Assembly: GCA_001464255.1 (NCBI GenBank)
Contig: LNFD01000006.1
Span: forward strand, 1-9,782
Reading direction: 5' to 3'
DNA length: 9,782 nucleotides
Origin: Actinomycetales bacterium Ga0077552
Lineage (GTDB): Bacteria; Actinomycetota; Actinomycetes; Actinomycetales; Microbacteriaceae
The position numbers were made by a program, and so were the translations under genes. Positions 1-7,800 of the stretch are shown in pieces. The notes beneath the pieces were generated by a model. It worked only from the letters and a program-made list of their open reading frames with translations, did no database searches and was not told the origin of the DNA. Positions within the stretch are counted from its first letter, which is position 1. Each line of letters starts with the position of its first letter.

Positions 1-129
1 GTACGACACCGGAGGGGGCTCCGCCAGTAGGGTGAAACCCGTTCGTACTAGAGCGAACGTTTATCATGTCACCCGAACGGGGTACTCCCGTGATCCCGGC
101 CGGGCGGCAACCCGGGGGGAACTCGCACC
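1..129 (+). other. GC-rich structured 5' leader
   Basis: This stretch before the start codon has no supported gene. It contains short inverted repeats that could fold in RNA: CGGAG/CTCCG at 10-14 and 19-23, GGGT/ACCC at 30-33 and 37-40, CGTTCG/CGAACG at 40-45 and 54-59, ACGGG/CCCGT at 77-81 and 87-91, and CCGGG/CCCGG at 100-104 and 111-115. The last one overlaps the G-run that should serve as ribosome-binding site. I do not recognise a known riboswitch class. The upstream end lies outside the window, so where transcription starts is unknown. Confidence 0.45.
114..120 (+). promoter_or_regulatory. Probable ribosome-binding site
   Basis: A purine run GGGGGGA ends nine bases before the ATG at 130, a usable Shine-Dalgarno distance. 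It supports 130 as the start rather than the frame-2 ATG at 32 or the frame-3 ATG at 66, neither of which leads into a signal peptide. The match to GGAGG is imperfect, and the first bases can pair with 100-101 in a hairpin. Confidence 0.55.
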
Positions 130-240
130 ATGGCCTTCATCACCGCACACCGCCGCTCGCGCCGCATCATGCCGAGCGTTGCGGTCGTCGCTCTCGTCAC
201 GCTGTTCGCGCCCTTCGTCGCGTTCCAGCCGGCCGTCGCC
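130..240 (+). other. Signal peptide (Sec type)
   Basis: Residues 1-14 form a positively charged n-region with four Arg (HRRSRRIM). Residues 15-32 are hydrophobic (VAVVALVTLFAPFVAF). AVA at residues 35-37 followed by AEGD fits signal peptidase I cleavage after residue 37, at nucleotide 240. The paired Arg are not followed by the F-L-K of a good Tat motif, so Sec export is the simpler reading. Confidence 0.88.
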
Positions 241-411
241 GCCGAGGGCGACCCCGACGAGCCCGTCTACGTGCAGTTCGAGAAAGAGGCGATCCCTGCC
301 GCCGCCGACTCTGCCGTCGTTCCCGGCGGCACCGTCACCTACCCGAGACCGACTGCCTCGACCTCACGCTCGACGATGTCGTGCCCGAGCCGCTCGAGCT
401 GCAGACCGTGA
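130..411 (+). CDS. N-terminal fragment: signal peptide and start of first repeat (frame 1)
   Basis: The open frame from ATG 130 gives 93 residues, of which the first 71 look genuine. They comprise a signal peptide and then VYVQFEKEAIP and PGGTVTY, the usual opening of a DUF11-like surface repeat (a Lys strand followed by a P-G-G/D-T-V-T-Y strand). After TAC at 340-342 the frame turns into Pro/Ser/Arg-rich sequence and stops at 409-411. The real continuation, ETDCLDLTLDD, is in frame 3 from 345. In related proteins the TY strand normally continues as TYTLTV followed by a Cys before a DC-type motif like this one. That piece is absent here, so several codons plus a frame unit may be missing. Confidence 0.8.
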   Translation: MAFITAHRRSRRIMPSVAVVALVTLFAPFVAFQPAVAAEGDPDEPVYVQFEKEAIPAAADSAVVPGGTVTYPRPTASTSRSTMSCPSRSSCRP

Positions 412-3400
412 CGACGGCCCAGTCGATCCCCCCGATCGAGGTCGACATCACGGGCAACACCTTCTCGGTGCGCGTGGTCGACGAGCTCGGCGGCGGCCTC
501 GTGGGCTTGCAGGCGGGCACCGGCATCCAGCTCAATGCGACCGCTACCGTGCCCGCCGACCTCTCGGCAGACTTCGACGGCGTCATCCTGCCCAACACCG
601 CCACCGTCACGGTCTCGAACCGCGAAGACCTCGCGCTCGACCCGCCGCGGCCGAGCACGATCGAGTCGAGCGCCGAGGTGCGCCTCGCCGTCGACCTGAC
701 GCTGGCCTCGCAGGTCACCAAGAGCATCACCCCCGAGTCGGCGACCGCCGTGCAGGGCACGCCCGTGGCGATGACGCTCGGAGCGACCAACTCGAGCAAC
801 GGCTCGGTCGACGCGCTCGTCATCCAGGAACCGGCCGACCTCGCCTCGACCGTGCTCGACACCCTGCAGGCCACCGGCCTGAGCGGCGTCACGTTCCCGT
901 CGGGCGCCGACCGTATCCGGGTCGACTGGTACGACGGCGCGGTGTGGACCACCGGTACGGCATCGGCCACGGCGGCGCTGCCGAGCGGGATCGCGCCGGC
1001 CGACATCCAGGCCCTGCGCTTCACCTTCACGAGCTCGACCGGCGGGCGCATCGCCGTCGGCGCCACGGCCGCCATCACGGTGGATGCCGCGCTCTCGGCC
1101 TCGGCCGCCCTCGTGACCGAGCCGACGACGGTCGTCAACACGGCGTCATCGTGGGTCAGCCTCGCCGCTGCGACCACCCCGCCCGTGCAGGCGAGCGATT
1201 CCCTCGTGATCGGGCCGCCGAGCATCCGCCCCCTCGCGACCAAGCAGTTCGGCACGACCTCCGTGATCGGCGGCCAGCAGGTGCTCGTGACCCTCGGCGG
1301 CTCGAACGGCGGCGACTTCGGGCTGCGCGAGCTCACGCTCACCGAGCCCTCACCCGGCACGACCTCGCTCGCCGACCAGGGGCTGAGCTTCGGCAGCTGG
1401 GTGACGGCCGACATCGAGTGGCCGGTCGGCGCGACGAGCGCCGAGGTGAGCTACCGGTACGAGGGCGACCTCGACTTCAGTGCCGCCCTCACGACGACCA
1501 CGGTCGACACGCTCCCCGCCCCCGTCGACCTGGCGGCGGTGACCGACATCCGCGTCCGGTTCCTCAGCACGCTGCCGCAGGGCATGGCACCGGGTCAGTA
1601 CGCCGTTCTCCCGTTCCTCGCCATGAGCGACCCGGTCGTGAGCGATGCCACGACCGTCAACGAAGTGCGCGTCGATGTCGTCACGCTCGCCGACGAGACC
1701 GCGTCGGCCGTCGCGACCGACGACCTCACGCGCCGCACGTCCCGCGTCAACACCGAGATCTCCAAGACGGCGCTGCCCGACGAGCTGTACTCGATCGCGG
1801 GCGCGACGACGCTCATCTCGCTGCCCGCGCGCGTGACGCCCCTGCCGACCGCCGCGGTCGACCCGACGGCCTCGACGGTGGGCTCGACCGCGCTCGTCAT
1901 CACCGACCCGCTCGACACCGCGACCGACGACTTCTTCGAGTGGTTCGACCTCACCGCCATCGTCGCTACGGCGGTGCCGGGCAGCACGCTGCTGAGCGTC
2001 GAGTACTTCGACGGCTCCGTGTGGGTGCCGCTGCCGGGGGCGACCGACATCGCCGGCCCCTCGTTCTTCTCGACGACCATCGACCCCGCGCTGCGCGAGG
2101 TCATCGAGGGTGTGCGCTTCACCTACCGGCACGCCGCCTACGACACGCTCGGCACCCTGCTCAACCCGGGGTTCAGCGCGCAGCCCAACCTGCGCGTGAC
2201 GCTGCGCGACCAGCTGCGCGACGGCTCGGGCGAGGCCGCCTCGTCGACGCGCCTGGTGCCGATCGACATCGACAACGCCGCGCAGAGCCGCGTCTCTAAC
2301 CCCACGGCCGACCCGACGGAGGCCACCGACGACACCGTCGAGACTGTTCGCCTGCTGCCGACGGCGACCGAGGGGGGCGACGGCACGGGTAACGTCGCCG
2401 CGATCAGCAAGGCCTGGCTGCCGGTGACGAGCACCGGCACCGAGGCCGTCAACGCGCGGTCGGCCGACCAGGCCACGACCGAGATCTCGTGGGGCACCGG
2501 CGGCGCCTCCTTCGACTCCGTCGTCATCTCCGACTCGGCGAGCGACCCGGCGGCGACCCCCGTCGCCGACACGGTCTTCGACGCGTTCGACCTCGTGCGC
2601 ATCCCCGCGATCTCCTCGGGCATGGATCCCTTGCTGACGTACGACCGCATCGTCGGCGTCGAGCTGTACCTGCCCGGCTCCGGGTGGACGGCCGCGAGCG
2701 GCAACCCGTGCGCGGGCAGCGCGTGCGACGGCACCTTCCCCGGCTACACCCTGACCCCGACCGAGCGGGCCGCAGCGACCGGCGTGCGCCTGATCGTCGA
2801 GGAGAGCCCGACGCGCGCCGCGCGCATCGGCAGCAACCCGGCAGCGCCTCCCGTCGGCTCGGGCGTCGCCCCCTCGATGGCGCTGAGCCGCGACGTGCGG
2901 CTGGTCTTCGAGGTGCGCGACGTGCGGCGCTCCGACCCCGCGGTCGCGGTGCTCGGTGCGACGCGCCTGGCGGAGTACAACATCCCGGGCCAGGTCGGCC
3001 AGGTGCGCAACACGGCGCGCTTCGAGGGGCGCGATGCCGCGGATGCGGTGCTCCTGTCGCGCACGGCCGCTGACGACATCCTCATCCTCGACACGCCCAT
3101 CACCGTCGAGATCTCGAAGACGTGGGTCGACGGACCGCTGGGCACCCCGCCCCCCGGCACGCCGCAAGCGCTGTACCCGCGGGCCCGCATGACCGTCGTC
3201 GCGAGCAACGAGTCGGTCTCGCGCGTCGACGAGCTGTCGGTCGCCGACCCGGTGGCGGCAACGGACCCCTTCGACGCCGTCAACCTGTACGACATCGTCT
3301 CGATCACCGTGCCCTCGGGCGCGACCGCGAGCGAGGTGCTGCTGACCACCTCGAGCGGCACGACCTCGTACTCGATCGCCGCGGCGCTCGCGCTCACGAC

Positions 3401-4800
3401 GGCGCAGCTCGTCGACGTCATCGGCATCGAGGTCGTGCACACGGGCCGCATCGCGGTGCAGGCGGAGACGCGCATCGTGCTCGACACGCAGCTGCGGGCG
3501 ACGCTGCGCAGCGCCCCGGGCACGATCGTCGACTCGGTGAGCAGCGACGTCATCGACAACACCGCCGAGGCGCGCATCGTCGACCCCGGCGGCGTGACGA
3601 TCCCGCCGGACGGCGAGACTGTCAACACCATCACGGCACAGGCCTCGGCGTCGGTCTCGGTCGTCGACTTCACCTACGGCGTGACGGCCACCAAGGGCAT
3701 CGTCGCCGACACCACGGCGACCCCTGGCACGCCCGCGACCCAGATCGAAGGCAACTCGCGCGTCGCGACGATCACGCTCACGGGTCAGCCCTCGGGCACC
3801 GTGCGGTCGACCGACATGCTGTTCGAAGACATCAGCCCGACCTTCTGGAACGCCTACACCTTCACGGCATTCGGGTCGAACTCCTTCGCCACGCCGATCA
3901 ACCGCGTCAAGCTCGATGTGCTCGTCGGAGTCGACTACGTCGTCGACGGCGTCACGGGCGACATCTCCGTCGAGTGCGGCGGCAGCGCGACCCTCGACGC
4001 CTGCTGGGTCACCGGGGCGTTCGCGAGCTCGCTCGCGCTGCCGACCCTGCCGCCCGGAGCGACCACGGCCGACATCCGGGGCATCCGCGCGCAGTACACG
4101 CGCGCTGACGGCGCGACGTGGGAGCGCCCGTTCAACCCCGCGCAGACGCTGCGCTTCACCGCAACTCGCCGCGACGTGCTCGTGGCCCCTGTGGGCGAGC
4201 CCGTGCCGTCGACCCTCTACGTGTACACCGAGCCCGCTCCGGGCGAGGCCACCATCGGCGTCTTCACGAACGACCTCACGGTGACCTCGTGGGCCGACAA
4301 CGGGGTGGATGCTCCGCTCTGGCAGGCGACCGACGACGACACGAAGCAGCTGCTGTTCCAGCACCGGCCCGCCAAGGTGCAGATCGTCAAGACCCCGTAC
4401 GGCCCGCTCACGCTCGGCGCCCCCATCCCGTACGAGATCGAGGTGACCAACCGCGGCACCGGTCTCGACAAGCAGCTCACGGGGCTCGAGATCGTCGACC
4501 TCATCCCGGTCGACGACCCGCCGCTCGGCCCGCAGCTCGTGCTCGGCACCGATCCCGAGACGGGTCTGTCGTACCTGCCGCACGAGGTCATCGAGATCGA
4601 GGTGCTCGACGAGGCGAACCAGCCCGTCGCGGCGCCGAGCTTCACCGCCGCTCTCGGCACGGCCGAGCCGAGCGGGCAGCCGCTCACGATCACGATCGAC
4701 CCGGCGTTCGTGCTCGAGCACGACTCCGGCAGTTCTTCGAGGCCGGTAGCGCGACCGAAAACTTCGTGCTCAACACCGCGACCGTGACCTCCGACCAGCC
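271..4800 (+). repeat. Array of eight DUF11-like surface repeats
   Basis: Eight units each open with a strand ending in a conserved Lys. The Lys codons start at 283 (frame 1) and at 720, 1242, 1764, 2409, 3117, 3693 and 4389 (frame 3). The spacings are 437, 522, 522, 645, 708, 576 and 696 bases, so units two and three are both exactly 174 codons. Most units end with an Asn strand of the form N-T-A or N-E-V. Unit five carries a CAGSAC loop (Cys codons at 2709 and 2724), and unit seven has two Cys (3975 and 4002). Otherwise the array is nearly free of cysteine. Assignment to DUF11/conserved-repeat style domains is from pattern, not a profile search. Units are strongly diverged, so this is an old expansion rather than a recent slippage repeat. 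Confidence 0.7.
342..4787 (+). CDS. DUF11-like repeat segment (frame 3)
   Basis: Frame 3 is open here for about 1,460 genuine residues; the same frame has an ATG at 66, but nothing before about 342 looks coding. The protein is rich in Thr, Ser, Val, Ala and Asp and poor in Lys and Cys, typical of extracellular beta-sandwich repeats. Repeats open with a Lys strand (ISKTALP, ISKAWLP, ISKTWVD) and close with an N-T-A-like strand (QVRNTARFEG, VIDNTAEARI). Middle parts share a pattern like DWYDGAVWTTG and VEYFDGSVWVP. The genuine part ends at about 4731 (AFVLEHDSG); the remaining 18 residues to the stop at 4785-4787 are out of frame. The role is probably stalk or adhesin, and no enzyme motif was seen. 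Confidence 0.8.
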   Translation, partial: PETDCLDLTLDDVVPEPLELQTVTTAQSIPPIEVDITGNTFSVRVVDELGGGLVGLQAGTGIQLNATATVPADLSADFDGVILPNTATVTVSNREDLALDPPRPSTIESSAEVRLAVDLTLASQVTKSITPESATAVQGTPVAMTLGATNSSNGSVDALVIQEPADLASTVLDTLQATGLSGVTFPSGADRIRVDWYDGAVWTTGTASATAALPSGIAPADIQALRFTFTSSTGGRIAVGATAAITVDAALSASAALVTEPTTVVNTASSWVSLAAATTPPVQASDSLVIGPPSIRPLATKQFGTTSVIGGQQVLVTLGGSNGGDFGLRELTLTEPSPGTTSLADQGLSFGSWVTADIEWPVGATSAEVSYRYEGDLDFSAALTTTTVDTLPAPVDLAAVTDIRVRFLSTLPQGMAPGQYAVLPFLAMSDPVVSDATTVNEVRVDVVTLADETASAVATDDLTRRTSRVNTEISKTALPDELYSIAGATTLISLPARVTPLPTAAVDPTASTVGSTALVITDPLDTATDDFFEWFDLTAIVATAVPGSTLLSVEYFDGSVWVPLPGATDIAGPSFFSTTIDPALREVIEGVRFTYRHAAYDTLGTLLNPGFSAQPNLRVTLRDQLRDGSGEAASSTRLVPIDIDNAAQSRVSNPTADPTEATDDTVETVRLLPTATEGGDGTGNVAAISKAWLPVTSTGTEAVNARSADQATTEISWGTGGASFDSVVISDSASDPAATPVADTVFDAFDLVRIPAISSGMDPLLTYDRIVGVELYLPGSGWTAASGNPCAGSACDGTFPGYTLTPTERAAATGVRLIVEESPTRAARIGSNPAAPPVGSGVAPSMALSRDVRLVFEVRDVRRSDPAVAVLGATRLAEYNIPGQVGQVRNTARFEGRDAADAVLLSRTAADDILILDTPITVEISKTWVDGPLGTPPPGTPQALYPRARMTVVASNESVSRVDELSVADPVAATDPFDAVNLYDIVSITVPSGATASEVLLTTSSGTTSYSIAAALALTTAQLVDVIGIEVVHTGRIAVQAETRIVLDTQLRATLRSAPGTIVDSVSSDVIDNTAEARIVDPGGVTIPPDGETVNTITAQASASVSVVDFTYGVTATKGIVADTTATPGTPATQIEGNSRVATITLTGQPSGTVRSTDMLFEDISPTFWNAYTFTAFGSNSFATPINRVKLDVLVGVDYVVDGVTGDISVECGGSATLDACWVTGAFASSLALPTLPPGATTADIRGIRAQYTRADGATWERPFNPAQTLRFTATRRDVLVAPVGEPVPSTLYVYTEPAPGEATIGVFTNDLTVTSWADNGVDAPLWQATDDDTKQLLFQHRPAKVQIVKTPYGPLTLGAPIPYEIEVTNRGTGLDKQLTGLEIVDLIPVDDPPLGPQLVLGTDPETGLSYLPHEVIEIEVLDEANQPVAAPSFTAALGTAEPSGQPLTITIDPAFVLEHDSGSSSRPVARPKTSCSTPRP

Positions 4801-7800
4801 CTTCGACGAGTGCACCCCGGCGACCGACGGCGTGCTGCAGTCCACGATCCTGCGCGTCGAGTCGTGCAGCGCGACGACGCGCGTGTGGGCCCTCCCGAGC
4901 GCGCCCATGACGATCATCAAGGGCGTCAAGGGCGTTGAGGCGGGCCCGCTCGACGCCGACGGCGTGCCCCTCGTCGACCCCGACACGCTCGCGCCGTACG
5001 ACGACCTCGGCGTCATCAAGACCGTGCCGGCGAACCCGGCCGACTGCTCGACGCCGACCCTGGCGGTCGACGGTGAGCTGTACTACCGGTACCCCTGCGT
5101 GCCGATCACCCGCCCGGGCGGCACCGAGGAGTGGGTGGGCTACTTCTTCAACGCGGGCAACGTGCGGGTGAACCAGATCTCGTCGATCGACGTGCTGCCC
5201 CGACCGAACGACCGCGGCGTCATCATCAACGATGCCCGCAGCTCCCGGTGGACGCCGATCCTGCTCGAGCGCCCGCGGCTGGTCGGCTGGCCTGACGAGG
5301 CACTGACGGTGTACTACACCGACCGCCTCGACATGGCGACGCCCGCCTGCAACGGCGCCGACATCCAGAGCGATCTCGGCATGTCACCCACCAGCAGCCC
5401 CCCCATGGTCGAGGCCTACTGGCCGTGCATCTCGAGCAGCGCGCCCGGCGGTCTTCTCGATCGCCAGAACGCGACCACCGGCTGGCAGGTCATGCCCGCC
5501 GACCCTTCGGCGGCGCTGCTCGAGAGCGTCGTGGCCATGAAGTTCACGGTCGACTTCGAGGTCGGCGGCATCACGCCCGTCGGCCTCGCCCCGGGGGAGT
5601 CGATCTCGATCGCCTACCGCACCCGAACGGCACTCGAGCCGGCGCTGCGCGAGACCGATGCCAACCTCGCGCGCGATTCGATCGCCTACAACTCGATCGC
5701 GGGAGCCGCGCGCGGGTTCGACGGCGTCAACGACCTGCCCTACCGTTTCGTCACCGAGCCCCGCAAGGTCGGCATCGCCCTCGCGACGGGTGCGGTCGAC
5801 CTCGCCAAGGTCGTCGACGGCGCGGCCGAGTCGTTCGCGCCGAGCACCTTCCGCATCGCGCTGGCCTGCACGGTCGACATCGACGGTGCCGGAACAGAGC
5901 ACGCGCCCGAGCCGATCCAGCTGCTGAACAGCGCGGGAGCGAACCGCTCGCCGTTCACGCTCACGGGCGACGCCGCGGCGACGCGCATCCTGGGCATTCC
6001 GCTCTACGCGGTGTGCGACGTCAGCGAGGTCGGCACGACGGGTGCGACCGAGACCACGTTCTCGCGTCAGCAGGTCGTCGCGCGTGCCCTCGGGTCGAGC
6101 CCCTCGACCGTCGTCGATCCCGTGCCCGCGTTCACCGAGCGCCCGGCGATCGAGCAGAGCACCGTCACCAACACCTACGACGAGGCATCCCTCACGATCA
6201 CGAAGACCGTGAACATGAACGGCGCGGTCAACGAGGCCGGCAACCCCGTCATGCAGTCGAGCTTCTCGTTCAGCATCGCCTGCACCTACGACACCGGCTC
6301 CGGGCCGGTGGCGCTCACCGTGACGCCATCGACGTTCACCCTCAACAACGGTGGGTCGCGCACCTACACCGATCTGCCAGCCGGTGCGGTCTGCACCGTC
6401 ACCGAGACCCAGACGCGCAGCGCGACGGTCACGAAGGTCGTCACCGTCGGCGGCGTCGCGGGTTCGTCGACGAGCGGCGCGACGGCGTCGGGCATCGTGC
6501 TGGCGCCCGACACCGAACTGGGCGCCCCCACCAACGCGGTCGACTTCACCAACTCCATCGCTGTCGGGTCGCTCACCGTCACCAAGGCGATCACGGGGGC
6601 GGGAGCCTCCGAGTACGGCGACGGTGTCTTCACGGTCCGCGTCAGCTGCACGCGCTCGTCGGCGGCGGCCTCGCCCGTCACTGCTGGTGCCCCCGCGAAC
6701 TCCGTCTACTACGGCCTGCTGACGTTCAGCGCCTCGACCGTGCTGTCGCGCACGATCGACAACCTGCCCGCGGGTTCGTCGTGCACGATCACCGAGACCG
6801 TGAACGCCGGCGCCACGCAGGTCACCAACCCGACGAACGTCACGATCGTCGGGGGCTCCACCGTCTCGCGCACCGTGACCAACCGGTTCGACCTCGCCTC
6901 GATCACGGTCGGCAAGACCGTGCAGACGGCCGCGGTCGATGCTGAGGGCGCCCCGGTCTACCCGGCTGATCCCTTCGCCTTCTCGGTCGCGTGCACCTTC
7001 CAGGGCGAGACCGTGCTGGCCACCGGCTTCGCTTCGTCGCCGATGACTTTCACGCTGCGGCACGACGAGACCCGCACCCTCACAGGATTGCCCGCCGGCG
7101 GAGCATGCTCGGTCACCGAGACCGACGATCAGGATGCCGACTCGACCTCGGTGCTGCGCACCGTCAACGGCACGGCGACCTCGATCGACGGCACGACCGC
7201 CACGATCGCCTCGCTGGCGGCCGACTCCACGAGCCCGGTGACGCGCAACACGACCCAGTTCACGAACCGCTACGGCGTCTCGAGCTTCACGATCAGCAAA
7301 GACGTGATCGGCGGCGGCGTCGACCAGTTCGCCCCCGCCTCGTTCACGGCGGCGCTGTACTGCGAGACCGCCGACGGTGTCGTCTCCTTCGATGGCGACG
7401 TGATCGAGAACCTCGCCGACGGCTCCACCTGCAGCGTGTTCGAGCGTGACCCCGGATTCGCGTTCACGGGCGCCGACGCGCACCGCATCGTCGACGACGA
7501 GGGCACCGTGATCGACGGCGCCGACATCGTCATCACGGCGGTCGAGCCGGGGCGCGTCACGCTCGAGAACTACTACTTCACGGGCGAGCTCGAGGTGACC
7601 AAGTCGACGGTCGGTGCGGGCGCCGGATTCGGTGACGGGCCGTTCGAGGTGACGCTCGTCTGCGAGCGCGACGGCATCGATGTCGACATCGTCGGGGGAG
7701 CGACGCGGTCGATCACTCCGGGAGGCACCGTCAGCTACACGCTGCTGCCCTCGGGTGCCGAGTGCACGCTGACCGAGACGGACCCGGCCGGGGCGACCTC

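Noticed and set aside
41..67. A promoter with TATCAT at 62-67 as -10 element
   Set aside because: No matching -35 element is found at a proper distance, and the hairpins upstream of it would then not be transcribed. Support is too weak for a feature.
1..100. A known riboswitch (c-di-AMP type suggested by GGGTGAAACCC and CCCGAAC; SAM type by GGCAACCC)
   Set aside because: Only short matches are present. The conserved second half of the c-di-AMP class and the core of SAM classes are not seen. A covariance search would decide.
66..341. The frame-3 ATG at 66 as start of the large segment
   Set aside because: Residues from 66 to about 341 are Arg-rich with no signal peptide, while frame 1 over the same bases gives a textbook signal peptide with a ribosome-binding site.
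32..2299. A 755-codon open frame in plus frame 2
   Set aside because: Its product is Arg/Pro/His-rich low-complexity sequence, typical of a shifted reading of a GC-rich gene. The true frame over most of this stretch is frame 3.
1350..4721. A 1,123-codon open frame on the minus strand
   Set aside because: It is a composition shadow of the DUF11-like segment, very rich in Arg, Gly, Asp and Val-Asp runs and without recognisable folds.
4725..4740. Programmed ribosomal frameshifting or phase variation at the frame breaks
   Set aside because: None of the three sites has a slippery heptamer, a long homopolymer or a short tandem repeat. Three such events in one gene would also be unusual.
5425..6945. 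A 506-codon open frame in plus frame 1
   Set aside because: It is Arg/His-rich and overlaps the junction module and first DUF5979-like repeats, which are convincing in frame 2.
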